In this document: piece after piece, positions 26,020-32,964 of the stretch
Layout: every line of letters starts with the position of its first letter
How positions within the stretch are numbered: position 1 is the first letter of the stretch
Origin: a virus
Length of the DNA: 38,200 bases
IMG/VR virus record: IMGVR_UViG_3300028392_000142
Span: 1 to 38,200 of that record
Direction: 5' to 3' (one strand)
Program-made: the position numbers and the translations under genes
The notes under the pieces: model-generated
Databases searched by the model: none
Seen by the model: only the letters and a program-made list of their open reading frames with translations
What the model was told of the DNA's origin: nothing

Positions 26020-27246
26020 ATGAAACTCTCCCTTAGAGCATCAATATCACTGGGTGTGGCCATTCTGATAATGATGGTGTTCTTTGGGGTACAGAGTGCT
26101 GTTGTATTTGGATATTTTGAACCAACCTTATTAATTATAGAGTTCGGGTATGGATGTATCATTGCGTTCATACCCCTTTTCTTTTTTGCGCTGATTGAGT
26201 TTGTGCGCAAAGCGAAATACAAATCGCAGTCTGTTGACGATACATTGAAGGCGATCAACATATCAAACGCTTTAGTGGAGTTGGATTTGGAAGGCAATAT
26301 TCTGAGTGCCAACAAAGTGTTTTGCGCCATTATGGGGTATTCGGCCTCAGAACTTAAAACAATCAAGCACCGGCAACTGAGTGAGCCGATGACAGACGAT
26401 GAATACCGAAACTTCTGGCGCAACCTTAAACTAGGAAAATCAAACACCGGGGAATTCAAAAAAATCAGCAAGAGCGGAGAAATCGTTTGGATATACGGTA
26501 ACTACAACCCAATCAAAGATCCGTACGGTGAGGTGTATCGCGTGATTAAGATTGCTTCGGACATCACCGACAAAAAGAAAATTGAAGGGGAGATCGCCAA
26601 AAAGAACAGTTACTTGGAGCATGCCGCCAAGATTCTACGCCACGACATGCATTCTGGAATCAATACCTACATCCCAAGGGGGTTATCGTCGTTGAAGCGT
26701 CGTTTGACAGACGCCCAAGTGAAAGAGTTGCGTATTGAAGGCCCGTTAAAACTTATCGAAGAGGGTTTGACTCACACTCAAAAGGTTTACAAGGGCGTTA
26801 AAGAATTCACAAATTTGGTTAAGAAAGATGCACAACTGGAGAAGACAGAGTGCAACTTGAAAGATATTTTGCATTCTTATCTGTCATCTACTTCCTATGA
26901 AAAGCAAGTAGTTATAGATGAGATGCCCATTAAATTGGTCAATGAAAGTTTATTCTGCACTGCCGTGGATAACTTGATTCGAAACGGCCTGAAATATAAC
27001 GATTCGCCAACAAAGATCGTTCGTATCTTTGTGGATAATGATTATTTTGTGATACAGGACAATGGTCGAGGCATGTCACAGCAAGATTTTGCGCTGTGGT
27101 CTCAGCCCTACACCCGAAAAGAAGGACAGGAAGAAGCGGGATCGGGTTTAGGACTTAACATCTGTACTGCAATCATGGAAGAACATGGCTTCAAGATAGA
27201 AGTTGAAAAGTTAGAAATAGGCACAAAAATAAAATTAAAGATATGA
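26020..27246 (+). CDS. Membrane PAS sensor histidine kinase
   Basis: 408 aa. Two membrane segments (about residues 8-31 and 37-63) with almost no periplasmic loop, so the signal is probably sensed in the membrane or by the PAS domain (about 82-185; ALVELDLEGNILSANKVF and GYSASELK typical). The dimerisation helix carries the phospho-acceptor in ILRHDMHSGIN, His208. The ATPase domain has the N box (DNLIRNGLKYND, Asn322), the G1 box (DNGRGMS, Asp347) and the G2 box (GSGLGLNI from about 374), so every catalytic element appears intact. Its last four bases overlap the response regulator start (ATGA). A complete sensor kinase inside a phage late region is unusual. The input signal is unknown; PAS domains commonly sense redox state, oxygen or small ligands. 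Confidence 0.9.
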   Translation: MKLSLRASISLGVAILIMMVFFGVQSAVVFGYFEPTLLIIEFGYGCIIAFIPLFFFALIEFVRKAKYKSQSVDDTLKAINISNALVELDLEGNILSANKVFCAIMGYSASELKTIKHRQLSEPMTDDEYRNFWRNLKLGKSNTGEFKKISKSGEIVWIYGNYNPIKDPYGEVYRVIKIASDITDKKKIEGEIAKKNSYLEHAAKILRHDMHSGINTYIPRGLSSLKRRLTDAQVKELRIEGPLKLIEEGLTHTQKVYKGVKEFTNLVKKDAQLEKTECNLKDILHSYLSSTSYEKQVVIDEMPIKLVNESLFCTAVDNLIRNGLKYNDSPTKIVRIFVDNDYFVIQDNGRGMSQQDFALWSQPYTRKEGQEEAGSGLGLNICTAIMEEHGFKIEVEKLEIGTKIKLKI

Positions 27247-27680
27247 TCGATTCTATATTACTGGTTGACGACGAGGACTTGTTCCATTTGGTGTTTGAAG
27301 ATTCATGTTCATTATTGGACATCACGCTTTCTCTTCAAAGTTTAACTTCATCAGATGAAGCAGACCGCTTATTTAAAAAGTGGTTCAACGAAGGCCCGGT
27401 AGATGAAAGACCCGAGTGTGTATTTGTCGACCTCAATATCATCGGTTCATCTTTTGACGGAATTGAGTTAATCAGAAAGATCAACACCGAGTACGGCAAT
27501 GGTGTGGTGATAGGAATCATCTCTTCTTCTGACGACAAACAGGAGATTGAAAAGGCGAAGAAGGTGGGGGCTCAGTTCTGGATCATCAAGTCAGACGAAA
27601 TCGAACCCCGTCTAGAGGCATTCCGTAAGGACTACGAAGGTTATAAAGACAAGACTGCTCCATTTAAAGTGTATAAGTGA
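27243..27680 (+). CDS. Receiver-only response regulator
   Basis: 145 aa, a single receiver (CheY-like) domain: acidic pair Asp9-Asp10 in LLVDDED, phospho-acceptor Asp63 in VFVDLNI, Ser94 in GIISSS (Thr/Ser switch) and Lys116 in WIIKS. No DNA-binding or enzymatic output domain follows, so the output must be a protein-protein contact, plausibly with the downstream membrane proteins. It overlaps the kinase by four bases, which makes it the obvious phosphorylation partner. It could also compete for or rewire host kinases. Confidence 0.88.
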   Translation: MIDSILLVDDEDLFHLVFEDSCSLLDITLSLQSLTSSDEADRLFKKWFNEGPVDERPECVFVDLNIIGSSFDGIELIRKINTEYGNGVVIGIISSSDDKQEIEKAKKVGAQFWIIKSDEIEPRLEAFRKDYEGYKDKTAPFKVYK

Positions 27681-28225
27681 TATCATTCAGCAAGGATACC
27701 TGCAATGAACTGATAGCGTTATACAGAACCAAAAAGATATCGCTAGAGGGTAACATCTTAAAAGTCATTAAGGGTGGGGATGCTGAGTTCTTAAAGTACG
27801 TCGAGGACGCCAAGCAGAGGGACAACGACACTAGACGAAAACGCTTAGAGATCACCAAGCAGGTTCAACAGCAGAACAGAGAGTTAGTTGAGAGCCAGGT
27901 TGACAGGGACAAACTGATGGCAGAATTACAGGTGGCGCTGTCAGATGCCGAAAAACTAAAAGACGCCGCTGTAGAGGATCTAGAGACACATCAAAAAAGA
28001 ACACAGTTCGAATTGGTAGGCTTGATTGTTAAAGTTGCATTAGGTATTATCGGTACTGTTGCATTTCTCACATCTATTTTATACTTTTACGTCATATCTA
28101 AAGGGTTGGATGCCAAGATCATAGAGAGCACTTGGTCGAACCTTTTTGGTATATTGCTAACGAATTCATTTTCTATCATAGGAACAATCATGGGAGTTAA
28201 ATACGCATCGGGTGAAAAGGGGTGA
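27677..28225 (+). CDS. Coiled-coil protein with C-terminal membrane hairpin (two-component operon)
   Basis: 182 aa, starting at a GTG that overlaps the regulator stop (GTGA); no ATG nearby fits. Residues 1-40 form a small globular part, 41-109 a strongly charged coiled coil, then two membrane segments (about 112-140 and 156-176) and a short KG tail. Topology predicts the coiled coil in the cytoplasm, where it could receive the phosphorylated receiver. The gene shares a tight operon with kinase and regulator. Candidate effector or scaffold; a holin-like role is possible because of the terminal hairpin, but unproven. Confidence 0.6.
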   Translation: MISFSKDTCNELIALYRTKKISLEGNILKVIKGGDAEFLKYVEDAKQRDNDTRRKRLEITKQVQQQNRELVESQVDRDKLMAELQVALSDAEKLKDAAVEDLETHQKRTQFELVGLIVKVALGIIGTVAFLTSILYFYVISKGLDAKIIESTWSNLFGILLTNSFSIIGTIMGVKYASGEKG

Positions 28226-28535
28226 TCAAGAGTGGATGGACAGCATGAATCACATCTGCGACAGCCTCGCGGAAATGATGCACCAGAAATTTCTTAAGGA
28301 CATGAACAAGGTCGATGATGCAAACGCTTTGCAATCGTCAACTGTTGAACCTTTGGATACGGATGCTAACTGGTACATGAATGCTCAGAGTTACTTGGTA
28401 CCAGCATTTTTTGTTATTATGCTTACGTTATTTATATTTGGCGCGATGACTTTATTCGATACTCGCAAGGCAAGTAAGAATAAGCATAAGTTAAAAGTTT
28501 TGGATTTTTTAGATGATGAAGATCAATCAAAATAG
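28212..28535 (+). CDS. Single-pass membrane protein, last gene of two-component operon
   Basis: 107 aa from GTG 28212 (an ATG at 28236 or 28245 in frame is possible). It overlaps the preceding gene by 14 bases. An N-terminal helical, Met-rich, charged part (about 1-55), one membrane segment (about 61-82), and a basic, then acidic, cytoplasmic-looking tail (KNKHKLKVLDFLDDEDQ). No family recognised. The overlap and shared membrane location make it likely part of the same signalling unit. Confidence 0.5.
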   Translation: MKRGDQEWMDSMNHICDSLAEMMHQKFLKDMNKVDDANALQSSTVEPLDTDANWYMNAQSYLVPAFFVIMLTLFIFGAMTLFDTRKASKNKHKLKVLDFLDDEDQSK

Positions 28536-28543
28536 AAATTATT

Positions 28544-28551
28544 TATATTTG
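28544..28551 (+). promoter_or_regulatory. Bacteroidetes-type promoter upstream of the 28556 gene
   Basis: TATATTTG ending 4 bases before the ATG at 28556, in the 20-base gap between the signalling operon and the next structural genes. No -33 TTTG at normal distance. Confidence 0.65.
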
Positions 28552-28555
28552 TAGT

Positions 28556-28837
28556 ATGCAAGATATATTCTCACGCACATTAGACTTTCAGAGCGGTTTA
28601 ACCGGCTGTAAAGTTATCTCTGGTACATCAGCAAATACTGGAGGATTCCAAGGTTTCGTAGTTAACGCAGACGCTGTTATTGCAGCGGTTTTGAATCCTG
28701 CGGGGACAGATATTACTTCTGCTCTTGGACTCACTGGAGTAACTCTTAAACAGGGCATGTTGATCACGGCTGCTACTGGCACATTCTTCTCTTCAATCAC
28801 ATTGACTAGCGGTAGTATTGTTGCTTATCTGAAATGA
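28556..28837 (+). CDS. Small beta-rich virion-type protein
   Basis: 93 aa, Gly/Thr/Ala-rich, one Cys, no charge clusters: features of a decoration or spike-base protein. Segments such as VVNADAVIAAVLNPAGTDIT and SSITLTSGSIVAYLK suggest a beta sandwich. Own promoter; the stop overlaps the next gene's ATG (ATGA). Function not proven; probably a surface or tail-appendage component because it shares an operon with the duplicated LamG-like protein. Confidence 0.45.
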   Translation: MQDIFSRTLDFQSGLTGCKVISGTSANTGGFQGFVVNADAVIAAVLNPAGTDITSALGLTGVTLKQGMLITAATGTFFSSITLTSGSIVAYLK

Positions 28838-30447
28838 TCGGGTTCGGCCTAAATATTGGTAATCGGGGAGTCTTTGGTGCTGGTGGTGGTTCGGCCTTCG
28901 ACGCCGACGCTCAAGCATTCTTTGATAGAGTGACGGCTGCGGGTGGAACATTAACCACCACCGAAAAGAACGCAACCAATCAATTGGTGTTAGATATGAA
29001 GTCGGCAAGTATTTGGACACCTATGAAAGCCATTTATCCAATGGTGGGGGCAAGTGCTGCGGCGTGTGCTCAGAATTTAAAATCGTCAAGTTTTACAGGT
29101 ACTTTTACAAGTGGCGTAACCTTTGCGAGTACAGGCGTAACGGGAAACGGAACGAGTGCGTATTTTAATACTGCATATAATCCCGTAACACAATCGGACT
29201 CACAAACAAGTTTTTATATGAGCGTTTACATTAGAACAAATAGTAATGCGGGTAATCCTTACGATATTGGTAATGCTTTATTGGCTTCATCGGGTACAAA
29301 GTTTACAGGAATAATCACAAGGTATGTATCAAATACGCAATATATCGGTGTTGCCGACCCATACGGCACCTCGAACGCTTCTACTGATTCTCGTGGATTT
29401 TATTCGGGTGGGACAAATGGTAGTTCTACGCAAATTTTATACAAGAATGGAACTAATGTATTAAGTGGCACTTCCGCACAACAAGGTTTTCAAAGTAACA
29501 ATTTGTGGGTAATGGCCGCAAACGATGTAGGCGGTTTTGCAACATATAGTAATAAAGAAAACGCATTTGCAAGTATTTCAACGGGTTTATCGCCTACACA
29601 AAATGCTAACTTTTACACCGCAGTACAAACTTTCAACCAAACCTTATCTCGCCAAGTAGGTGCACAAATCGTAAGCGATGCAGATGCACAGGCATACATT
29701 GATAGAGTTTATACAGCAGGTGGAACTTTGACCAATACAGAAGCCAATGCAGTCAATCAATTAACGATTGACATGAAAGCGGCAGGTATATGGACAGCGA
29801 TGAAAGCAGTTTATCCTATGGTCGGTAGTTCGGCTGCTGCTTGTGCTCAGAACTTAAAATCATCAAGTTTTACGGGTACATTTAGTAGTGGGTGGACTTT
29901 TGCTAGTACGGGGGTTACGCCGAATGGAACGAGTGCTTATATGGACACTACTTTTGTGCCTAATACTTTTAGCACAAACAATGCACATTTGTCATTTTAT
30001 TCTCGTACTAATTTAGCAACAGGTACAAGATGGGATATTGGTAGTTTGTCAAGTGACTCAACAAATAATCCAGAATTTTCATTAACATTTGCAAATTCTT
30101 TTGAATCAAATAAGATGTGGGGGTCACTTGGGAATTATAATCAACCAGCATCTTTATTTGTGGGAATATATAATGGATTTGGAAATATTAATAGAACTTC
30201 ATCAAGTGTACAAACTTTATTTCGTAACGGAAGTTTATTAAATACAAATACAACCACTAATGTTTTAACTAATGATACAAATCCTCTTTATATTGGTGCA
30301 TCAAATTTGGGTGGAACTGCACAAAGATTCTCAAATCGTGAATGTGCATTTTCATCAATCGGTGACGGATTAGACAACACCCAAGCATCCAACTTTTACA
30401 CATGCGTACAAACATTTAATACAACCCTTTCTCGCCAAGTAGTTTAA
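28834..30447 (+). CDS. Appendage protein made of two tandem LamG-like units
   Basis: 537 aa. After a 22-residue Gly-rich leader come two similar units, about residues 23-281 and 282-537. Each begins DADAQAF/YxDRV-x-A-G-G-T-L-T, contains 'YPMVGxSAAACAQNLKSS', and ends 'FYTxVQTFNxTLSRQV'. The body of each unit is beta-rich with Asn/Ser/Thr, consistent with a concanavalin/LamG-like jelly roll seen in phage receptor-binding or decoration proteins. The N-terminal third of both units is nearly identical even in DNA, whereas the middle of unit 2 is AT-rich and different. A carbohydrate-binding surface or tail protein is likely. Confidence 0.6.
   Translation: MIGFGLNIGNRGVFGAGGGSAFDADAQAFFDRVTAAGGTLTTTEKNATNQLVLDMKSASIWTPMKAIYPMVGASAAACAQNLKSSSFTGTFTSGVTFASTGVTGNGTSAYFNTAYNPVTQSDSQTSFYMSVYIRTNSNAGNPYDIGNALLASSGTKFTGIITRYVSNTQYIGVADPYGTSNASTDSRGFYSGGTNGSSTQILYKNGTNVLSGTSAQQGFQSNNLWVMAANDVGGFATYSNKENAFASISTGLSPTQNANFYTAVQTFNQTLSRQVGAQIVSDADAQAYIDRVYTAGGTLTNTEANAVNQLTIDMKAAGIWTAMKAVYPMVGSSAAACAQNLKSSSFTGTFSSGWTFASTGVTPNGTSAYMDTTFVPNTFSTNNAHLSFYSRTNLATGTRWDIGSLSSDSTNNPEFSLTFANSFESNKMWGSLGNYNQPASLFVGIYNGFGNINRTSSSVQTLFRNGSLLNTNTTTNVLTNDTNPLYIGASNLGGTAQRFSNRECAFSSIGDGLDNTQASNFYTCVQTFNTTLSRQVV
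28900..30444 (+). repeat. Intragenic tandem duplication
   Basis: Unit 1 spans about 28900-29676 and unit 2 about 29677-30444. DNA similarity is highest where each unit encodes the 'CAQNLKSSSFTGTF' region (near 29070 and 29850), and falls off in the middle of the units. Confidence 0.75.
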
Positions 30448-30475
30448 CAAATATGTCTACACTGTTGTATATTTG
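30443..30475 (+). promoter_or_regulatory. Bacteroidetes-type promoter that decides the HNH gene start
   Basis: TATATTTG at 30468-30475, 4 bases before ATG 30480; a TTTA (30443-30446) 21 bases upstream is a near-match to the -33 TTTG. An earlier in-frame ATG at 30453 lies upstream of the element and would not be on the transcript. Confidence 0.65.
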
Positions 30476-30479
30476 TGAT

Positions 30480-31217
30480 ATGGGAAGACAATGGTCAACA
30501 ATGAAACCATTAGATGCTAACTACATTGTTAGCAACTATGGTAAGAAAACCGTACAGCAAATTGCAACTGATTTAAACGCAACCACAGACAGAGTTCGCA
30601 GGGTGTTAAAAATGCAAGGCGTACCAATGATGGGCAAATCTGAAATGTATGCCAACATCAAGCAATTAAAGTTTGATTACGAGGATGCTTTGTGCGAGGA
30701 TTATAAAAATGGTCTTTCACAAAATGGTTTAGTAAAAAAATACAAGATTGGTGCAGACAAAGTAAAGTTTTTGTTGGATAGAAATGGCGTTGATAGGTTA
30801 AAAGGCAAAGGTGCTTTTATGACAAAAGTTTGGGCAAATGGAAAACGCCAACCAAGAAATTGCAATAAGGGTGGAACTCAAGACATTCACAACGCCTTGT
30901 TTGGTAGATGGAAATCAAATGCTAAATCAAGAAATTACCCATTCACTGTGAGTATCGAATACTTGCAAAGCGTTTTGGAATCTCAAAATTATAAATGTAC
31001 ATTAACTGGCAGCAATTTGTTATGCCCGAAAACATACAATGAAAAGCGTCAAATGACATCTAACCCTTATTTAGTATCTTTGGACAGAATACAGAATGAC
31101 TTGGGTTATGAAGAAGGCAACGTTCAATTTGTTTGTGTATGGGCAAACAAAGCGAGAGGCAGTTATGACAGCAATACATTCAAAGAAATAATCAATAATC
31201 TTAAATTATGTCAATAG
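30480..31217 (+). CDS. Free-standing HNH (homing-type) endonuclease
   Basis: 245 aa from ATG 30480, chosen because the promoter element ends 4 bases before it. The N-terminal half has two helix-turn-helix-like units (KTVQQIATDLNATTDRVRRVL and SQNGLVKKYKIGADKVKFLL); the C-terminal part has YKCTLTGSNL, SLDRIQNDLGYEEGNVQFVC and WANKARG, the degenerate HNH pattern (Asp-Arg-Ile ... Gly-Asn-Val-Gln-x-Val) typical of phage homing endonucleases. It sits between an appendage gene and a small tail-operon gene whose ATG it overlaps by 10 bases, and its base composition is AT-rich, as expected for a mobile gene. It probably nicks or cuts DNA of relatives lacking it. Confidence 0.8.
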   Translation: MGRQWSTMKPLDANYIVSNYGKKTVQQIATDLNATTDRVRRVLKMQGVPMMGKSEMYANIKQLKFDYEDALCEDYKNGLSQNGLVKKYKIGADKVKFLLDRNGVDRLKGKGAFMTKVWANGKRQPRNCNKGGTQDIHNALFGRWKSNAKSRNYPFTVSIEYLQSVLESQNYKCTLTGSNLLCPKTYNEKRQMTSNPYLVSLDRIQNDLGYEEGNVQFVCVWANKARGSYDSNTFKEIINNLKLCQ

Positions 31218-31438
31218 GCTATAAATTATCAGAATCAGAATACAACCAAGTACAGGGGCAGTATTACACCGAATACCAATTTTTTAATTGCGTAGTAGAT
31301 GCAGAAGGTATTTACTTCTTATTTCTCTCTACTGAGGACAAGATCGCCCTTGTGAACACGCAGTGGGCTTGGATCCTTTCTCTTCCAGAGGCAGAGTACG
31401 TACCACCAACACCACCACCATTTCCCCCTACTGAATAA
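31208..31438 (+). CDS. Small protein with Pro-rich C-terminus, unknown
   Basis: 76 aa. It ends in VPPTPPPFPPTE, a Pro-rich tail, after a compact aromatic-rich region. It overlaps the nuclease gene by 10 bases and its stop overlaps the next ATG (TAATG). No family recognised; such short proteins often follow fibre or appendage genes, so a tail-related role is possible. Confidence 0.4.
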   Translation: MSIGYKLSESEYNQVQGQYYTEYQFFNCVVDAEGIYFLFLSTEDKIALVNTQWAWILSLPEAEYVPPTPPPFPPTE

Positions 31439-31722
31439 TGACTGCTCCTAAAAAAATATCGACCAATCCTTTGCCGATTTCGTTTTCGGATTTCAAAAAG
31501 AACCCGATTGCTGCTGTAGCATTTTGTATGTTAGTTGCTGTTTCGTATTTGTACTACGATGTAAAAACCAGTTATTCAGCACAGATTGATAATGCGAATG
31601 CAAAGATCACAGCATTGGAAATAAAGGTAGACAGGATGAGTTCAGCATTAAAGAAATCTGACTCCGCCCTCGCTGCCGCCATTACTGAATTGAGAATCAT
31701 TAATACAGTCAAAAAATTATGA
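31438..31722 (+). CDS. Membrane-anchored coiled-coil protein
   Basis: 94 aa: basic N-terminus (1-24), one membrane segment (about 25-41, IAAVAFCMLVAVSYLYY), then a coiled coil (about 50-90). Cytoplasmic N-terminus with periplasmic coil is the topology of an inner-membrane spanin (Rz), and the next gene is a secreted coiled-coil protein. Start and stop overlap neighbours (TAATG before, ATGA after). Spanin function is inferred from topology only. Confidence 0.45.
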   Translation: MTAPKKISTNPLPISFSDFKKNPIAAVAFCMLVAVSYLYYDVKTSYSAQIDNANAKITALEIKVDRMSSALKKSDSALAAAITELRIINTVKKL

Positions 31723-32144
31723 AACACGTACTAATTATATTCTGCGCCTTGTTTTTGCTAGGAGAATTAATTTTCCCGGTAAAGGCTTTAAACTCTCCCA
31801 ATGTCGATGAGATTGAGGAGATGTTGAAAAATGTCGAGAGCAACATGAAAATGGCCTCTGAAGTTACATCTGTCGCTAAGAAGCAAGGGGAGAAATTGGT
31901 AGAAACAAAAGTTGTAGAAAAGGCAGAGTTAAAAGAAGCGGTAGTAAACGCTGAGGCTAAAGTAGAAGTCATGGAAAAAAAGAACGAAGTTTTCGTACAG
32001 CGCATGGTGGAAATTGGCTTAGATACAACTACTGCCCCTTCAGAAGAGGCCAAGTTAGCGGGACCGATCTATGATGAGTGGTTAGCGTACAGAAAAAATG
32101 GTGGAAAATCAGATTTTGAGTACTACCGTTTGTACAAAAAATAA
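31719..32144 (+). CDS. Secreted coiled-coil protein, possible spanin partner
   Basis: 141 aa with an N-terminal signal peptide (about 1-23, KHVLIIFCALFLLGELIFPV, cleavage near VKA/LN), then a long Glu/Lys/Val coiled coil (about 28-110) and a basic aromatic end (DFEYYRLYKK). No lipobox Cys: the single Cys lies in the hydrophobic core after Phe, so a lipid anchor is unlikely. It overlaps the preceding membrane coiled-coil gene by four bases. Lysis-related or envelope-binding role possible, unproven. Confidence 0.45.
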   Translation: MKHVLIIFCALFLLGELIFPVKALNSPNVDEIEEMLKNVESNMKMASEVTSVAKKQGEKLVETKVVEKAELKEAVVNAEAKVEVMEKKNEVFVQRMVEIGLDTTTAPSEEAKLAGPIYDEWLAYRKNGGKSDFEYYRLYKK

Positions 32145-32175
32145 TTTGTAAATTGAATTCAAAGTTATATTTTTG
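32145..32175 (+). promoter_or_regulatory. Bacteroidetes-type promoter upstream of the holin candidate
   Basis: TTTG at 32145-32148, 19 bases, TATTTTTG at 32168-32175; ATG at 32180 after 4 bases. Full two-part match to the phylum consensus. Confidence 0.7.
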
Positions 32176-32179
32176 ATAT

Positions 32180-32428
32180 ATGAAAAAATTAATTGGATTT
32201 ATTAGCGGAATGTTTACTGACGAAAAGGGTAAACCATCGTCTAAAAGATTCGTAGGAATCGTTGCTGGTTTGATGTTGTGCATCACCATGTATGAAAACT
32301 CATTTACTGAGGCTCACTTTGCTCCTGCTGAATCATTGGTGAACGCTGTTGCTGCTTTAGCATTCGGCTGTTTGGGTTTGGCTAGTGCTGACAAATTCTT
32401 CGGAAAGAAGTCTGATGGCGAAGGATAA
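32180..32428 (+). CDS. Holin-like two-pass membrane protein
   Basis: 82 aa with two membrane segments (about 24-43 and 53-74), a charged N-terminus (KLIGFISGMFTDEKGKPSSK) and a charged C-terminus (KFFGKKSDGEG). Size and topology fit a class II holin; the 'GMFTDEKGKPSSKRF' start looks like small membrane proteins seen in other Bacteroidetes phages, though I cannot name the family. It has one of the best promoters of the window and leads the chain of Lys-rich genes. Holin activity is inferred. Confidence 0.5.
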   Translation: MKKLIGFISGMFTDEKGKPSSKRFVGIVAGLMLCITMYENSFTEAHFAPAESLVNAVAALAFGCLGLASADKFFGKKSDGEG

Positions 32429-32705
32429 TCCCATACCGAAGACTACAAAAGGCAAAAGTGCCAACTACCTACCTACTAAAAAGGGGGCGGGTATGACGGC
32501 AAAGGGCGTAGCAGCCTATAAAAAAGCAAATCCTGGCTCTAAATTAAAAACCGCAGTGACTGGCGAGGTAAAGGCAGGGAGTAAAGATGCAAAAAGACGC
32601 AAGTCTTATTGTGCTCGTAGTGCAGGGCAGATGAAAGATTTTCCCAAGGCGGCCTCAGATCCTAATTCAAGACTGAGACAGGCCCGTAAAAGATGGAAGT
32701 GCTAA
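32415..32705 (+). CDS. Small basic phage protein (DUF6321-like)
   Basis: 96 aa from ATG 32415 (MAKDNPIPKTTKGK), inside the end of the previous gene by 14 bases; an ATG at 32385 would lie deeper in that gene. Very basic, with GMTAKGVAAYKKANPGSKLKT, AKRRKSYCARSAGQM and a final SRLRQARKRWKC, a pattern I associate with the small DUF6321-type proteins of many phages. Function is unknown; the charge suggests DNA or nucleoprotein binding. Its stop overlaps the next ATG (TAATG). Confidence 0.6.
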   Translation: MAKDNPIPKTTKGKSANYLPTKKGAGMTAKGVAAYKKANPGSKLKTAVTGEVKAGSKDAKRRKSYCARSAGQMKDFPKAASDPNSRLRQARKRWKC

Positions 32706-32809
32706 TGTTTAACTGTAATTTTGTTCAGCAAAAGTTAATGGAGATGAATGCCAAGACTCCCAAACAAGGTGGCAAAGTAAAAGTTAAGAAAAACAAACCA
32801 AAGAAATGA
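32705..32809 (+). CDS. 34-aa Lys-rich microprotein
   Basis: Starts in the previous stop (TAATG) and ends in the next start (ATGA). MFNCNFVQQKLMEMNAKTPK followed by a Lys/Val/Asn tail ending KPKK. Too short for reliable family call; supported by the unbroken chain of start/stop overlaps with genes of the same composition on both sides. Confidence 0.55.
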   Translation: MFNCNFVQQKLMEMNAKTPKQGGKVKVKKNKPKK

Positions 32810-32964
32810 AAAAACCAATAAAGAAAGCCGCTGCTAAGAAGATTTCTGAGTACGGAGGAATGGAAAAATATGCTTCTAAAGCCGCTATGAAAAAGCACGA
32901 GAAAGTGGAAGGCAAAAAGGTTGAGAAGAAAGAAAAAATGATGTTTACTAAAAAGAAAAAATAA
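32806..32964 (+). CDS. 52-aa Lys/Ala-rich microprotein
   Basis: Coupled at both ends (ATGA before, TAATG after). 52 aa, 20 of them Lys, including a helical centre (ISEYGGMEKYASKAAMKKHE) and a KKKK end. Likely binds nucleic acid by charge; no family recognised. Confidence 0.55.
   Translation: MKKPIKKAAAKKISEYGGMEKYASKAAMKKHEKVEGKKVEKKEKMMFTKKKK

Noticed and set aside
30453-30479. Earlier ATG for the HNH nuclease
   Set aside because: It lies upstream of the TATATTTG element that abuts the ATG at 30480, so it would not be transcribed from that promoter.
31974-32144. Lipoprotein signal in the secreted coiled-coil protein (31719) or in the nested protein (34390)
   Set aside because: The residues before the Cys (Phe and Leu) do not fit a lipobox in either protein.
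32153-32162. Perfect 10-base palindrome TTGAATTCAA between the -33 and -7 elements of the promoter at 32145-32175, as a possible operator
   Set aside because: Palindromes of this length are expected dozens of times by chance in a window this size, and the symmetry does not extend further.
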